Below, piece by piece: positions 50,364 to 60,000 of a DNA stretch of 64,000 nt; within the stretch, counting starts at the first letter, position 1, and every line of letters starts with the position of its first letter. Both the position numbers and the translations under genes were made by a program. The notes under the pieces were generated by a model. It was not told where the DNA came from. It saw only the letters and a program-made list of their open reading frames with translations, and searched no databases. Source of the DNA: Arabidopsis thaliana (lineage: Eukaryota > Streptophyta > Magnoliopsida > Brassicales > Brassicaceae); the NCBI RefSeq assembly GCF_000001735.4, contig NC_003070.9, positions 29,869,971-29,933,970 on the forward strand. Direction: 5' to 3'.

Positions 50364-52706
50364 CTAAAGATCTATCAGCACCTGCTTTCTATGTCTATGA
50401 TATTTCAAAATCTCGAATCGAAGCATCGAGTCAACATTGTACCCTGCACGTTCCATTCTGTTTGTAAGTTGCGAAACAATCTCCATCTTTTCTGTTGATT
50501 CCAGGAGGGAGCTTAGGAGGTAGTTGCAAACTCTAGGCATCAGCTTGAAGTTGTTATCTAGAGTGTATAAGAACACCTCTATTGCAGCATCAAGTTGTTC
50601 TCTTTTGCAGAGTCCATGAATCAGTTTGACACAGCTCGGAGGTGTTACAAGGATCTTCTTCTCCCTTAAAACCGAAAACACCATCAAGGCCTCGTGAAAT
50701 CTCCCTGATTGGCATAACCCGATAAGCCATATCGTGTAAGGCCCTAAAGTTAACTCGTCTTTTCTGGTATCTAATTCAATAAGTCGTCTTAAAGCTCTCT
50801 CGGTTTCCCCTTCCTTGAAACATTGTTCAATCTCATTAGCTGTTTCATCATCCAGACAAGATATCTTCTTAAGGTATTTCATCCATAGATTAAAAGCCAC
50901 CAAGACTTTTCTTTTCCGACATGACCATGTCATGAGCGATCTGTAAACCGCGGGACTGTGTCTAAAATCATCTTTAGCGTAAAAGAGTTTAAAAGCTTCT
51001 TCTTCTCTGCCGACTCTATGAAGTCCATTGATGAGAGTGTTGTAAGTGACGCTATCAGGGGATAATCCCTTTAGTTGAAGCACATTGAGAAGCTTGAGAG
51101 CACCGTCAATGTCTCCTGCTCTGCAGAACCCATTTATAAGAACATTGTAAGAAACAATGTCTGGCGAACTCCCGGTATCAGCAAAATGTGCAAGATCCCT
51201 GTATGCCTTGAGAATCGAACCGGATTCAACCATGGTGTCAAAACTCCGGTTTCCACTGTGCGAAAGCCTAAGAAACAAGGAAGCAGGTCTCCCGACCTCC
51301 ATTTTATGCAACAATAACCTGGCTTCCTTGAGCTCACCGGACTTGCACAGTCCATCAATTAAAGCATTGAACGTAGCAACCGAAGGAGAACAACCACTCT
51401 TCTCAATCTCCGTAAAAATTTCTTCAGCTTCCCTAACCAGCCCATTCCTGCACATACTACAGATAAGAATTGTGTGTGTGCACGCATCAGGGAAGGATTC
51501 CGTTTCTGACATTTCGAGTTGGAGGGACCGACCCTCTTCCAAAAGTCCCCTCCCACATAGAGCCTTTATAACAGCATTGTAACAGTAGGTATCTGGGCTA
51601 ATGCCCTTACTTGGCATGCTGCTTAACAGCTTCAATGCATCCTCAATCTTACCGGCTTTAGATAACCCTTGAATCAATATCGTGTACAAAATGATGTCAG
51701 GTTTAATATTCTTCTTCAGCATATTTGCATACAGCTCAAATGCCTGAGTGTATCTCCTAGCTCTGAACAATCCATCGATTAAACTGCTATAACCTCGAAG
51801 ACCAAGCACAAAACCATCTTTCTCAAAAAGCCGCAACAGCTCAAATGCTTCAACCATCCGACCCAATTTACAAAACCCATCAAGCAAAGCATTGTGTGCG
51901 ACGGAATCAGGATAGTTACCGCTCGTTTGCATCTCGTAGAATAGCTTTCGTGCATCGTCAGCACTTCCCCTCTGACACAAACCTGAAATGAGAATGGTAT
52001 AGGTAACTCTGTTAGGCGAAATTCCTCTACCGGTCATATCGTCGAACATCTTCTGTGCATCACTCGTTCTCCCTTTCTTATACAATCCATCCATCAAGAT
52101 ACCAAACGTGTATAGATTTGGGGAACAATTGCACTTGAGCATTTCATTGTACACAGCAAAAGCCAGCATAAAGAAGACCTCCTCTCGCATCATGACTCGC
52201 AATATCACGTTGTACGTGAACACATCGGGTCTGCAATCAAACTCCTTCATCCTTCCAAACGATTCCACTGCTTTTTCCGCCATACCCATCTTAGCATAAG
52301 CAGAGATCAAAACACAGAAGCAATAAGAATCGACAGAGACGCCACCAGATTTAAGCTCCTCCAATGTCTGCCAATATAGATCGCAACCATTATCTTCAGA
52401 GAGCATATCGATGACCAAACCAAAAGACTCTCGGCTCCTGAGACGCTCTCTTCTCGACGCCCATATAAAAAAACGGAATCCTAATTGTCTATTGACCTCA
52501 TCTTTGATTACCGATGTGATGATATTCTTCGAGAGAAACGGAACAAGCGGCTCCAAAGCAGGCTCTATAGGTTTCTTCTTAGCTAGAATGCTGATGACCT
52601 CGCCGGAGATATTGAATTCGGCGTTACCGGAAGAGTAGGAACGTTGCATCCATGACGGCTTTGAATAGAACTGAATGACTGATCGAAAGAACATCTGTGG
52701 TTTCAT
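50364..52706 (-). CDS. P-class PPR protein, 780 aa
   Basis: Intronless, 780 codons. The start ATG has no in-frame ATG upstream, and the first 30 residues are Arg/Ser-rich with no acids (MKPQMFFRSVIQFYSKPSWM), pointing to mitochondrial import. About 15 to 17 canonical 35-residue P-type PPR units run from roughly residue 115 to 750, for example PDVFTYNVILRVM, PNRVTYTILISGLCQRG, PDIILYTILIQGLSKAG and PDSVTYNTLINGLHRVG. The repeats are sharper than those of EMB2217, as in Rf-like PPR proteins. It should bind organellar RNA; the target is unknown. At1g79540 from memory. Confidence 0.93.
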   Translation of the reverse strand: MKPQMFFRSVIQFYSKPSWMQRSYSSGNAEFNISGEVISILAKKKPIEPALEPLVPFLSKNIITSVIKDEVNRQLGFRFFIWASRRERLRSRESFGLVIDMLSEDNGCDLYWQTLEELKSGGVSVDSYCFCVLISAYAKMGMAEKAVESFGRMKEFDCRPDVFTYNVILRVMMREEVFFMLAFAVYNEMLKCNCSPNLYTFGILMDGLYKKGRTSDAQKMFDDMTGRGISPNRVTYTILISGLCQRGSADDARKLFYEMQTSGNYPDSVAHNALLDGFCKLGRMVEAFELLRLFEKDGFVLGLRGYSSLIDGLFRARRYTQAFELYANMLKKNIKPDIILYTILIQGLSKAGKIEDALKLLSSMPSKGISPDTYCYNAVIKALCGRGLLEEGRSLQLEMSETESFPDACTHTILICSMCRNGLVREAEEIFTEIEKSGCSPSVATFNALIDGLCKSGELKEARLLLHKMEVGRPASLFLRLSHSGNRSFDTMVESGSILKAYRDLAHFADTGSSPDIVSYNVLINGFCRAGDIDGALKLLNVLQLKGLSPDSVTYNTLINGLHRVGREEEAFKLFYAKDDFRHSPAVYRSLMTWSCRKRKVLVAFNLWMKYLKKISCLDDETANEIEQCFKEGETERALRRLIELDTRKDELTLGPYTIWLIGLCQSGRFHEALMVFSVLREKKILVTPPSCVKLIHGLCKREQLDAAIEVFLYTLDNNFKLMPRVCNYLLSSLLESTEKMEIVSQLTNRMERAGYNVDSMLRFEILKYHRHRKQVLIDL

Positions 52707-53540
52707 AGTAAATGCGAAGCCGATGAGAAATCAAATCTCATTGTTGCAGAGTTCGTAGATGCAGAAATTAGGGGTTTAGAAGGGGATTGGATTCCATGAC
52801 TAACAAATGAAGAACACCAAATGAGATAAGAATTAGGCGGCAATACTCCGCCGCCCACCTTCACTTGGATTGGTCGGAGAGATTAGACGGGAGAGAAAGC
52901 TCACAGAACTTCCGGTGATCTGAAGAGATTTCAAATCCTCCTCCGATTAAAGATAGATGGAAGAGACTCTGTCTGGGGAAGAAGACGGCTTTCTTTGATC
53001 GTCAAGGGTTTTCTGCCATCGGAGCAAAGTCTGGATCGATTTCAGCCGGTTAGTGGGTAAACCGGTATCGAGAATTAGTGGAACGTCTCGGTTTTGGGTA
53101 CAGAATAAAATCTTCTATCAGATTCCTACATATTAGAATTAGAAAACCGAAAAATGCAAATACAAAAACAAACAAATTCATAAATCTTCTAACTAATAAT
53201 GCCAAATATATATTCTTATCTCTTCAAAATCACACTAAACGAGCTACGTCTAATAAGTATCATAACTTTGAGTTTAGTAACCCACTAGTTAACCGCAGTA
53301 CTAACTGACTTGATAACCTTCCGTTGAGTAATCGATCTTCAATGGATTCTATAATCGAAATAAATTATCAACAAATAAATAACAAATCGATCTATAATCG
53401 CTATGAGTTGAACCCAGCACTTGGTTCACTTAACCGCTCCTGAAGACTTCAGAACCGGCATCAATCTTTGGTCAGATAATCTCATTATTTTTTCCTGTCA
53501 AGTAATTGTATACTATTACTAATGGTTAATCAACTAAAGA

Positions 53541-53547
53541 TTGAACT
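53541..53547 (-). terminator. Plant snRNA 3'-end signal
   Basis: AGTTCAA fits the plant Pol II snRNA 3' consensus CA(N)3-10AGTNNAA. The CA is at 53559-53558, ten bases before it, exactly after the last stem of the RNA. Confidence 0.6.
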
Positions 53548-53557
53548 GAGGGATTAA

Positions 53558-53687
53558 TGGAGCAAACTTCAGATGAAGTTACTCCTCCAAAAATTGGTGT
53601 ATGCCGTTTAGCGTGGAGAACACACGGTATTCTTTAGTAAAAGGCGAAAGAATAGTTCGCTTTGTATTCACCACACGGCTCCATAAC
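53558..53687 (-). ncRNA. U5 small nuclear RNA, divergent variant (about 130 nt)
   Basis: On the minus strand TATTCTTT and AAAGAATA form a perfect 8-bp stem around the loop CGCCTTTTACT, the invariant U5 loop 1 that aligns exons in the spliceosome. A lower stem pairs GTGTGG with CCACGC. The Sm site AATTTTTGG is at 53595-53587, followed by a 3' hairpin with AACTTC/GAAGTT and an outer GGAG/CTCC. Canonical plant U5 begins AUACUCUGGUUUC; this RNA differs outside loop 1, so it is a variant. The USE, TATA box and 3'-end signal are all in place with Pol II spacing, so it is probably transcribed. The exact 5' end (about 53684-53689) is inferred from TATA distance. Confidence 0.8.
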
Positions 53688-53711
53688 TTCTGAAGTGAGT
53701 GCACCAATGCA

Positions 53712-53763
53712 TTTTATATGTGAATCCTTCCACATCTACTTTCTGTTCCATCCGATGTGGGAC
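53712..53763 (-). promoter_or_regulatory. snRNA promoter: USE and TATA box
   Basis: GTCCCACATCG (53763-53753) is a perfect plant upstream sequence element. TATAAAA (53718-53712) follows after 34 bases. That spacing is the one used for Pol II snRNA genes such as U5; Pol III U6 genes use about ten bases less. Confidence 0.85.
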
Positions 53764-53890
53764 GATTTCTGATGTCGTTATTTGTCGTTATTGGGCAATT
53801 TCTGGGCCTTTAACTTGTCTAATGAGAACTCAATAACAATCGACTCTATAGAAACTATTTAGCTAAGAATTATCGAACTGATGATTTAAT

Positions 53891-53978
53891 GGAGCGGACT
53901 TCATATGAAGTTGCTCCTCCAAAAATAGGTGTATGCCGCTTAGCGTAGAGAACACACGGTATTCTTTAGTAAAAGGTG
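53891..53978 (-). pseudogene. 5'-truncated U5 snRNA copy
   Basis: About 85% similar to the U5-like RNA over loop 1, the 3' arm of the main stem, Sm region and 3' hairpin. It stops just 5' of the loop: the 5' half of the stem, the USE and the proper TATA are missing. Loop 1 reads CACCTTTTACT instead of CGCCTTTTACT, and the Sm site is TATTTTTGG. The 3'-end signal is also altered (AGTTCGA). It is a non-functional duplicate about 310 bases upstream of the intact gene. Confidence 0.7.
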
Positions 53979-54158
53979 TTCTAATTTTCTTTATATCTCC
54001 TTTAGTTGTTAACAAATAAGATGGAATACGAATCTTCTTTTTTTTTTTTTTTCTAAAACATGTTAAGCCAATTATGCGTCCCAACGATCTTGTTTCGTTT
54101 TAAATGGACAATTATAGGCAAGAGACAAATCATTGGTTGAAGTATGGAGGAGTTTGCT

Positions 54159-54207
54159 AATCAGAGTTTCATTTCTTTTCTTTTTTTGTCGTCAATCAGA
54201 GTTTCAT
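54159..54207. mobile_element. T-rich insertion with perfect 14-bp flanking repeats
   Basis: AATCAGAGTTTCAT at 54159-54172 is repeated at 54194-54207. The 21-base insert is TTCTTTTCTTTTTTTG plus TCGTC. Same architecture as the insertions at 3565 and 39983: target-site duplication, T run, GTC-type end. Confidence 0.45.
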
Positions 54208-54376
54208 CTCTTATTATTAAAAAAAGGCTCCAAACTAAAAAACTCATAAAAAGAGAGCCGTAGACGAAAATCTCAAGCTGATAAATAATGGCTTGCTCGT
54301 CTGGTCACAAGATAACCAGACGACTTGTTATACATATAACAACACAAAATAGCGATGAAATCCAACGTGAGGATTT

Positions 54377-56325
54377 TCAAGCTTCGTCGAGAGCGAGGAC
54401 TCCTGGAAGTGGCTTACCCTCAAGAAGCTCCAAACTAGCACCGCCTCCGGTAGAGATGTGGCTCATCTTGTCTGCCAAACCAACCTTCTCGACGGCAGCA
54501 ACAGAGTCACCTCCTCCAATGATTGTGGTTACTCCCTTTCCGCTTAGTTCTGCAAGCTGCTTTGCTACGGCCTGATGGTGAAACAAGACAAGAGATTGGG
54601 TTAGTTAAGTTGGGTTTCTCCGATTAACAAACATGTTGAAGACAGATGATTAACAAACATGTTGAAGACAAATGGATTTAGACAAAAGTGAGACTAAAAC
54701 TTGTGTTTATATGTGTTTAGTTGCTCATACCTCAGTTCCAGCAGCAAACTTATCGAATTCAAACACACCCATGGGACCATTCCAGATGATGGTTTTGGTT
54801 GTGTCCAGAGCTTCGCTGAATGTCTTGATGGAGTCTGGACCAATATCTAGACCCATCCAGCCATCAGGGATGGCAGTGGCTGGCACTATCTGCAAGAGTC
54901 ATATGTGTCAGCTTTAAAGAGACCAGACCAGACGCTTAAATGTTTTACTTTCATACATGGCCCATTGAGAGTCAACCACAATGACTGTGATAGTTACCTT
55001 GCTGTTAGCATCGGGAGCAAACTTGTCAGCAATAACCACATCGGTTGGGAGCAAGAGAGAGACACCTTTGGCCTTTGCTTTCTCCATGAGTGACTTTGCC
55101 AAGTCAAGCTTGTCCTCCTCCACAAGGGAAGATCCGACTGAGAGTCCTTGTGCCTTGTAGAAAGTAAAAATCATACCTCCACCGAGCAGGAGGATGTCAA
55201 CTGTGTTCAAGAGAGACTCAATGACACCAATCTTTGTTGAAACCTTTGAGCCTCCAACAATGGCAGCAAAAGGCTTCTTGGGGTTTGCCACAGCTCCGAC
55301 AAGGTAATCAAGTTCCTGACACAATAAAACAAGTAATAGTCTGATCAGTAAAATAAAGAGACTCATCTAAGAAGATACTCTTTATGCTGCAAATTTTAAA
55401 TACCTTCTGCATGAGGAAACCAGCAACTGAAGGCTTCAAGAATTTGGCAACTCCCTCAGTGGAAGCATGAGCTCTGTGAGCAGTTCCGAAGGCATCATTA
55501 ACGTAAACATCGGCAAGAGCAGCAAGCTTCTTTGCAAATTCAGGATCATTCTTCTCTTCCTCGGCGTAGAACCTCACATTCTCCAAGAGCAAAACACCAC
55601 CTTCAGGTAGTCCTGCAACCAACTTCTGGACTTCCTCACCAATAGAGTCATTTGCCATTACAACCTATTAACACAAACAGAGTGAGAACAGTGTTCTTTT
55701 AAAAGCTAATGTTCAGAAACCTTGCAAGTCTAGAAGAGGAAGAGGAACAAACCTCAACACCAAGAAGTTCAGACAATCTGGGCACAAGAGGCTTTAAGCT
55801 GTACTTAGGAGTAACACCTTTTGGGCGGCCCTGAAACATAAATTGAGATCAGATACATCCATTAATTCAACAGCATCATCCAATTGAACTTGAGTATAAA
55901 CATATCCAAGTAAACTTACTAAAACAATTACCCAAACAACACCAGAAAATCAACCGATAGAGTCAATGAACATATTGAAAAACAAGAATACTATATCTAC
56001 ATCCTAACATGCAAAGAGACTCTTCTTATACGCATGGCTCTCCGGATAAACAGATCAGATCAAAATTCCCACACCAAAATTACAACAGATAAGCAAGTAG
56101 TGAAGTGAGAACTGAGATAAGATATCATACCAAGTGACTGCAGAGAACAACCCTAGATCCATTACCCATCAAGTACTTGATGGTGGGAACAGCGGCACGA
56201 ATCCTGGTGTCATCGGTGATGTTAGAGTTATCATCCAAAGGAACGTTGAGATCAACCCTCACGAACACACTCTTTCCCTTCAGATCCGCTTCCTTCAAAG
56301 TTCCAACGCTTCTCTTCGTCGCCAT
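54377..56325 (-). CDS. PGK3: Phosphoglycerate kinase, cytosolic, 401 aa
   Basis: Six exons: 56325-56131, 55830-55753, 55664-55404, 55315-54998, 54889-54731, 54571-54377, joining to 401 residues. There is no N-terminal extension before [20 protein letters not shown], so this is the cytosolic isoform. Substrate motifs are [15 protein letters not shown] (split by intron 1) and the glycine-rich [13 protein letters not shown] nucleotide site near the C-terminus. It transfers phosphate between 1,3-bisphosphoglycerate and ADP in glycolysis. A leader intron precedes the ATG. Together with GAPCP1 the window carries two consecutive glycolytic activities, but they act in different compartments and are not an operon-like pair. 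Confidence 0.97.
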
Positions 56326-57005
56326 AGTTGATTCTTCGTAAAACAAACTAAAAACACTGCAAACAACAAGATGCACACCGCGAGTTCAGATTGACGGAGA
56401 AATCAACCAAATCGGTGAAACAGATCTAGAGAATCTAGCTCAAAACTTAATCGAAGAAAACAATCGGAATCTGAAGAAAGAATATACTTACATGAGTGGT
56501 TGAAATGAAATACAAGATGATCGAACGTTACAGAGGCTGGTATAAAGAGTTGGTGAATGGATCTTTCGAGAAGCGAGAGAACAATATCCCTTCCTTATAT
56601 AAAAGCAGCTTGGACAACACCCCAAGAAATGTCCCTATAATTACCCTTTTTGCCACTGTGTCTCTCCTTGGATTCCACGGTTTAAATATATTATTTTTCG
56701 GATAGTGGGCTGATGGACCTTAATGGGCTAGCCCAATTATATAACTAATAGGCTTCGAGCCTCTTTGAGTTTAAGCGTCATCTTTCTCCTTCGAAGTATT
56801 AGGACACTCTCAACGACGGATCAGTGTAGATAAACCTCCTTACCGGAGAGAAGCGTAAGTCTTGCCGGAGAGTCGAGTGAGCTGAATGGTTGGTACTCAC
56901 CATTTTCCTTCAGTAATTTTCTCAGAGAGAGCTCTTTAATCGGGAAAAATCTTCAAATGCGTCTGGTTTTGTTCTCTTTTTAATTTTTTTCTTGTGATTT
57001 CATTC
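56326..57005. other. Divergent promoter between PGK3 and FTSH12
   Basis: 680 bases between start codons. TGGGCTAGCCCA at about 56723-56734 is a palindromic pair of site II elements, with another TGGGCT at 56706. Such elements act in both directions and could serve both genes. Confidence 0.6.
56357..56491 (-). other. Leader intron of PGK3
   Basis: Donor CAT|GTAAGTATAT begins at 56491 and acceptor TTTGCAG ends at 56357, 31 bases before the ATG. A leader intron of 135 bases is common in highly expressed plant housekeeping genes and often raises expression. Confidence 0.65.
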
Positions 57006-60000
57006 ATGGAGATTGCAATTTCGTATAAACCGAATCCGCTTATCTCTTCATCGACTCAGTTGTTGAAAAGATCAAAAAGTTTTGGTCTTGTTCGGTTTCC
57101 CGCCAAGTATGGACTGGGAGCTACCCGGAAAAAACAGCTCTTTCGAGTCTATGCGTCTGAAAGTAGTAGTGGGTCTTCATCTAATAGCGATGGAGGCTTT
57201 TCGTGGGTGAGATTGGCTCAGTCTATTCGCCTTGGTGCCGAGCGGATTGGGGAGAAGATTGGAGAATCTGTGAAGACAGAAATTGGGTTTGACTCGGAAG
57301 AAGCAAGTGGGAGAGTGAATGAGTATGTGGCTCGAGTTAAGGATAGTGTGCACAAGGGCCATCACGAGCTGACTCGCTTTAAGAATGAGACAGTGCCTTC
57401 GTTTATTGATTGGAACAAGTGGGAGCATTGGAAGGTAAGCTGGTTCAGCTTTTTAACGTAATTATCAAATTTCTGATTCTCAAGTATTGTTAGACTTCTG
57501 CTTGTGTTCTAAAACATTGAGGGACAAACGTATGGTATTTATTTATTTTGTTGTTGATTTAACGGAAGCATAAATTTTGGAGGAGACTACAACTACGCTT
57601 ATTCTAGCGACATATACTAGTGTATTAGGTTGTTTCTTAATGAGGGAAGATGTATTGTATCAGGACATCAGGAATTGGGACGGTAAACGAGTTGCTGCCT
57701 TGTTCATATATGCTTTTGCGCTGTTACTTTCTTGTCAAAGAGTTTATGTTGCCATCCAAGCTCCTCGGGTAGAACGAGAGAGAAGAGAGTTAACAGAGTC
57801 TTTTATGGAGGCTTTGATCCCCGAGCCATCTCCTGGAAATATAGAAAAGTAGGTGCTTCCTAATCCTCAGTTTCCGATTGTAATTTTCTCTACTGGGACA
57901 TGGTAAAATATGGTTCATATTCAAACTATGGTATCATCCTTTAACAAGTAAATACTCAGCTAATGAGGCATCTAAAGCGTCAAGAGTGGGAAGACTAAAA
58001 GAACTTCTGTTTATTTGATTTTGTAGAATGTCCTGACTTATTCTAGTGTTTCAGGTTCAAGAGAAATATGTGGAGGAAAGCAACACCTAAAGGCTTGAAA
58101 TTAAAAAGGTTCATTGAAGCGCCTGATGGAACACTTGTCCACGATAGTTCTTATGTTGGAGAAAATGCGTGGGATGACGATCTAGAGACCACAGAGGGAT
58201 CTCTCAAGAAAATAATTGGTAGAAATGCTAGGATTCAGACAGAGGCAAAGAAGAAACTAAGCCAAGATCTGGGTGTCTCTGGTCAGTATACATTCGTTAG
58301 GTGATACTTGTTTAGTAGTGGCATGCTGAAGATATAACAAGAAGTGATTTATTGTGCGAAACCTTTGTTTTTGACGACCTAATCTTATCTCACTAATCAA
58401 GTTTCTTTCAGAGCAGCACTTCTAGATCCCTCATCTACTATCATTGGTAACCTGTGCTTTTGACCATCTAATCCTCTATTGCATTCTTCTATGATAGGTG
58501 AAATTGGAGACAGTGTAGGTAATTGGCGGGAAAGGCTTGCAACCTGGAAGGAAATGTTAGAACGAGAAAAATTATCAGAACAGTTAAACTCCTCAGCGGC
58601 GAAGTATGTGGTTGAATTTGATATGAAAGAGGTAGAGAAAAGTCTTCGCGAAGATGTTATTGGAAGGACATCTGAAACTGAGGGAACTAGAGCTCTCTGG
58701 ATATCAAAGAGATGGTGGCGATATCGCCCTAAGCTTCCCTATACCTACTTCCTTCAGAAGCTTGATTCTTCTGAGGTACAGCTCTAACCTATACTCTTGT
58801 CCGGCTTTGGGATTGTGAGTGGCAAGTGTCATTATATCCAGTTGAATTTTTTAAATGATAACAAGTGATGGTATATTCATTATGAGTTAAAATATGATGA
58901 ATATATTCCTTTTCCAAAGCAATTAATTTGAAGCTGGACGTGATAGGATGATAGATCTTTTTTTTAGCTTATGTTGGCACGATAATCTGTGTATGTGTTC
59001 ATAACAGGTTGCAGCTGTTGTTTTCACGGAAGACCTAAAGAGATTGTATGTGACCATGAAAGAAGGTTTCCCTCTAGAATATATTGTAAGTAAAAAAATT
59101 ATAGTTGCAAGTATTTGGAAATGAATGATGTACATTCACCATGTCATATCCTTTTTATTTCTAGGTTGACATTCCCTTAGATCCTTACTTGTTTGAGACT
59201 ATTTGCAACGCCGGAGTTGAGGTGGATCTTCTTCAGAAGAGGCAGATCCACTACTTCATGAAAGTTTTCATTGCACTTCTGCCGGGGATACTAATTTTAT
59301 GGTTTATAAGAGAATCTGCCATGCTTCTCCTTATCACATCCAAGCGCTTTCTCTACAAGAAGTATAATCAGCTGTTTGATATGGCTTATGCAGAAAATTT
59401 TATATTGGTAATCATCGTTACTGTATACCATTAACCTCGTTACTTCTTTGTTTAGTTGCCTTCTTCCCACATATTCACACTTCTATTGATGAGTTTTAAT
59501 TATCATACAGCCGGTTGGAGATGTCAGTGAGACAAAATCAATGTATAAGGAAGTGGTACTAGGCGGTGATGTCTGGGATCTTCTTGATGAGCTAATGATC
59601 TACATGGGGAACCCAATGCAATACTATGAAAAAGATGTGGCTTTTGTCAGGGTAAATTACATCTTGACCCAAAAACTAACATGTGGATATTGGTTTATTC
59701 CATTTAACTGTCTAAGCTAAGCTCAAACTCTCCTCTGTTTTCATTTTTGAGTCAGGGTGTGCTTCTTTCTGGACCTCCTGGAACTGGAAAAACACTTTTT
59801 GCGCGAACACTTGCAAAGGAAAGTGGGCTACCATTTGTGTTTGCATCTGGTGCGGAGTTCACAGACAGTGAAAAAAGTGGTGCTGCAAAGATCAATGAGA
59901 TGTTTTCAATCGCGAGACGAAATGTAAGGTTCTTAGTTATGTGTTTTAAAGCTCATACGGTATAGTTGTCTTCTACTCACACTATTATTGTGGATCTAAT

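Larger units (their letters stand above)
52707..54376. other. 1.67-kb interval with the U5-like snRNA locus
   Basis: Right part of the interval is the PGK3 3' flank and a small poly-T insertion (54159-54207). The middle holds the U5-like snRNA gene and a truncated copy. The left 700 bases are the PPR leader, promoter and AT-rich sequence. Confidence 0.7.

Noticed and set aside
54377..56376. PGK3 beside GAPCP1 and FTSH12 as a metabolic gene cluster
   Set aside because: The products act in different compartments or processes and the order matches ordinary chromosomal neighbours; no shared specialised pathway is implied.
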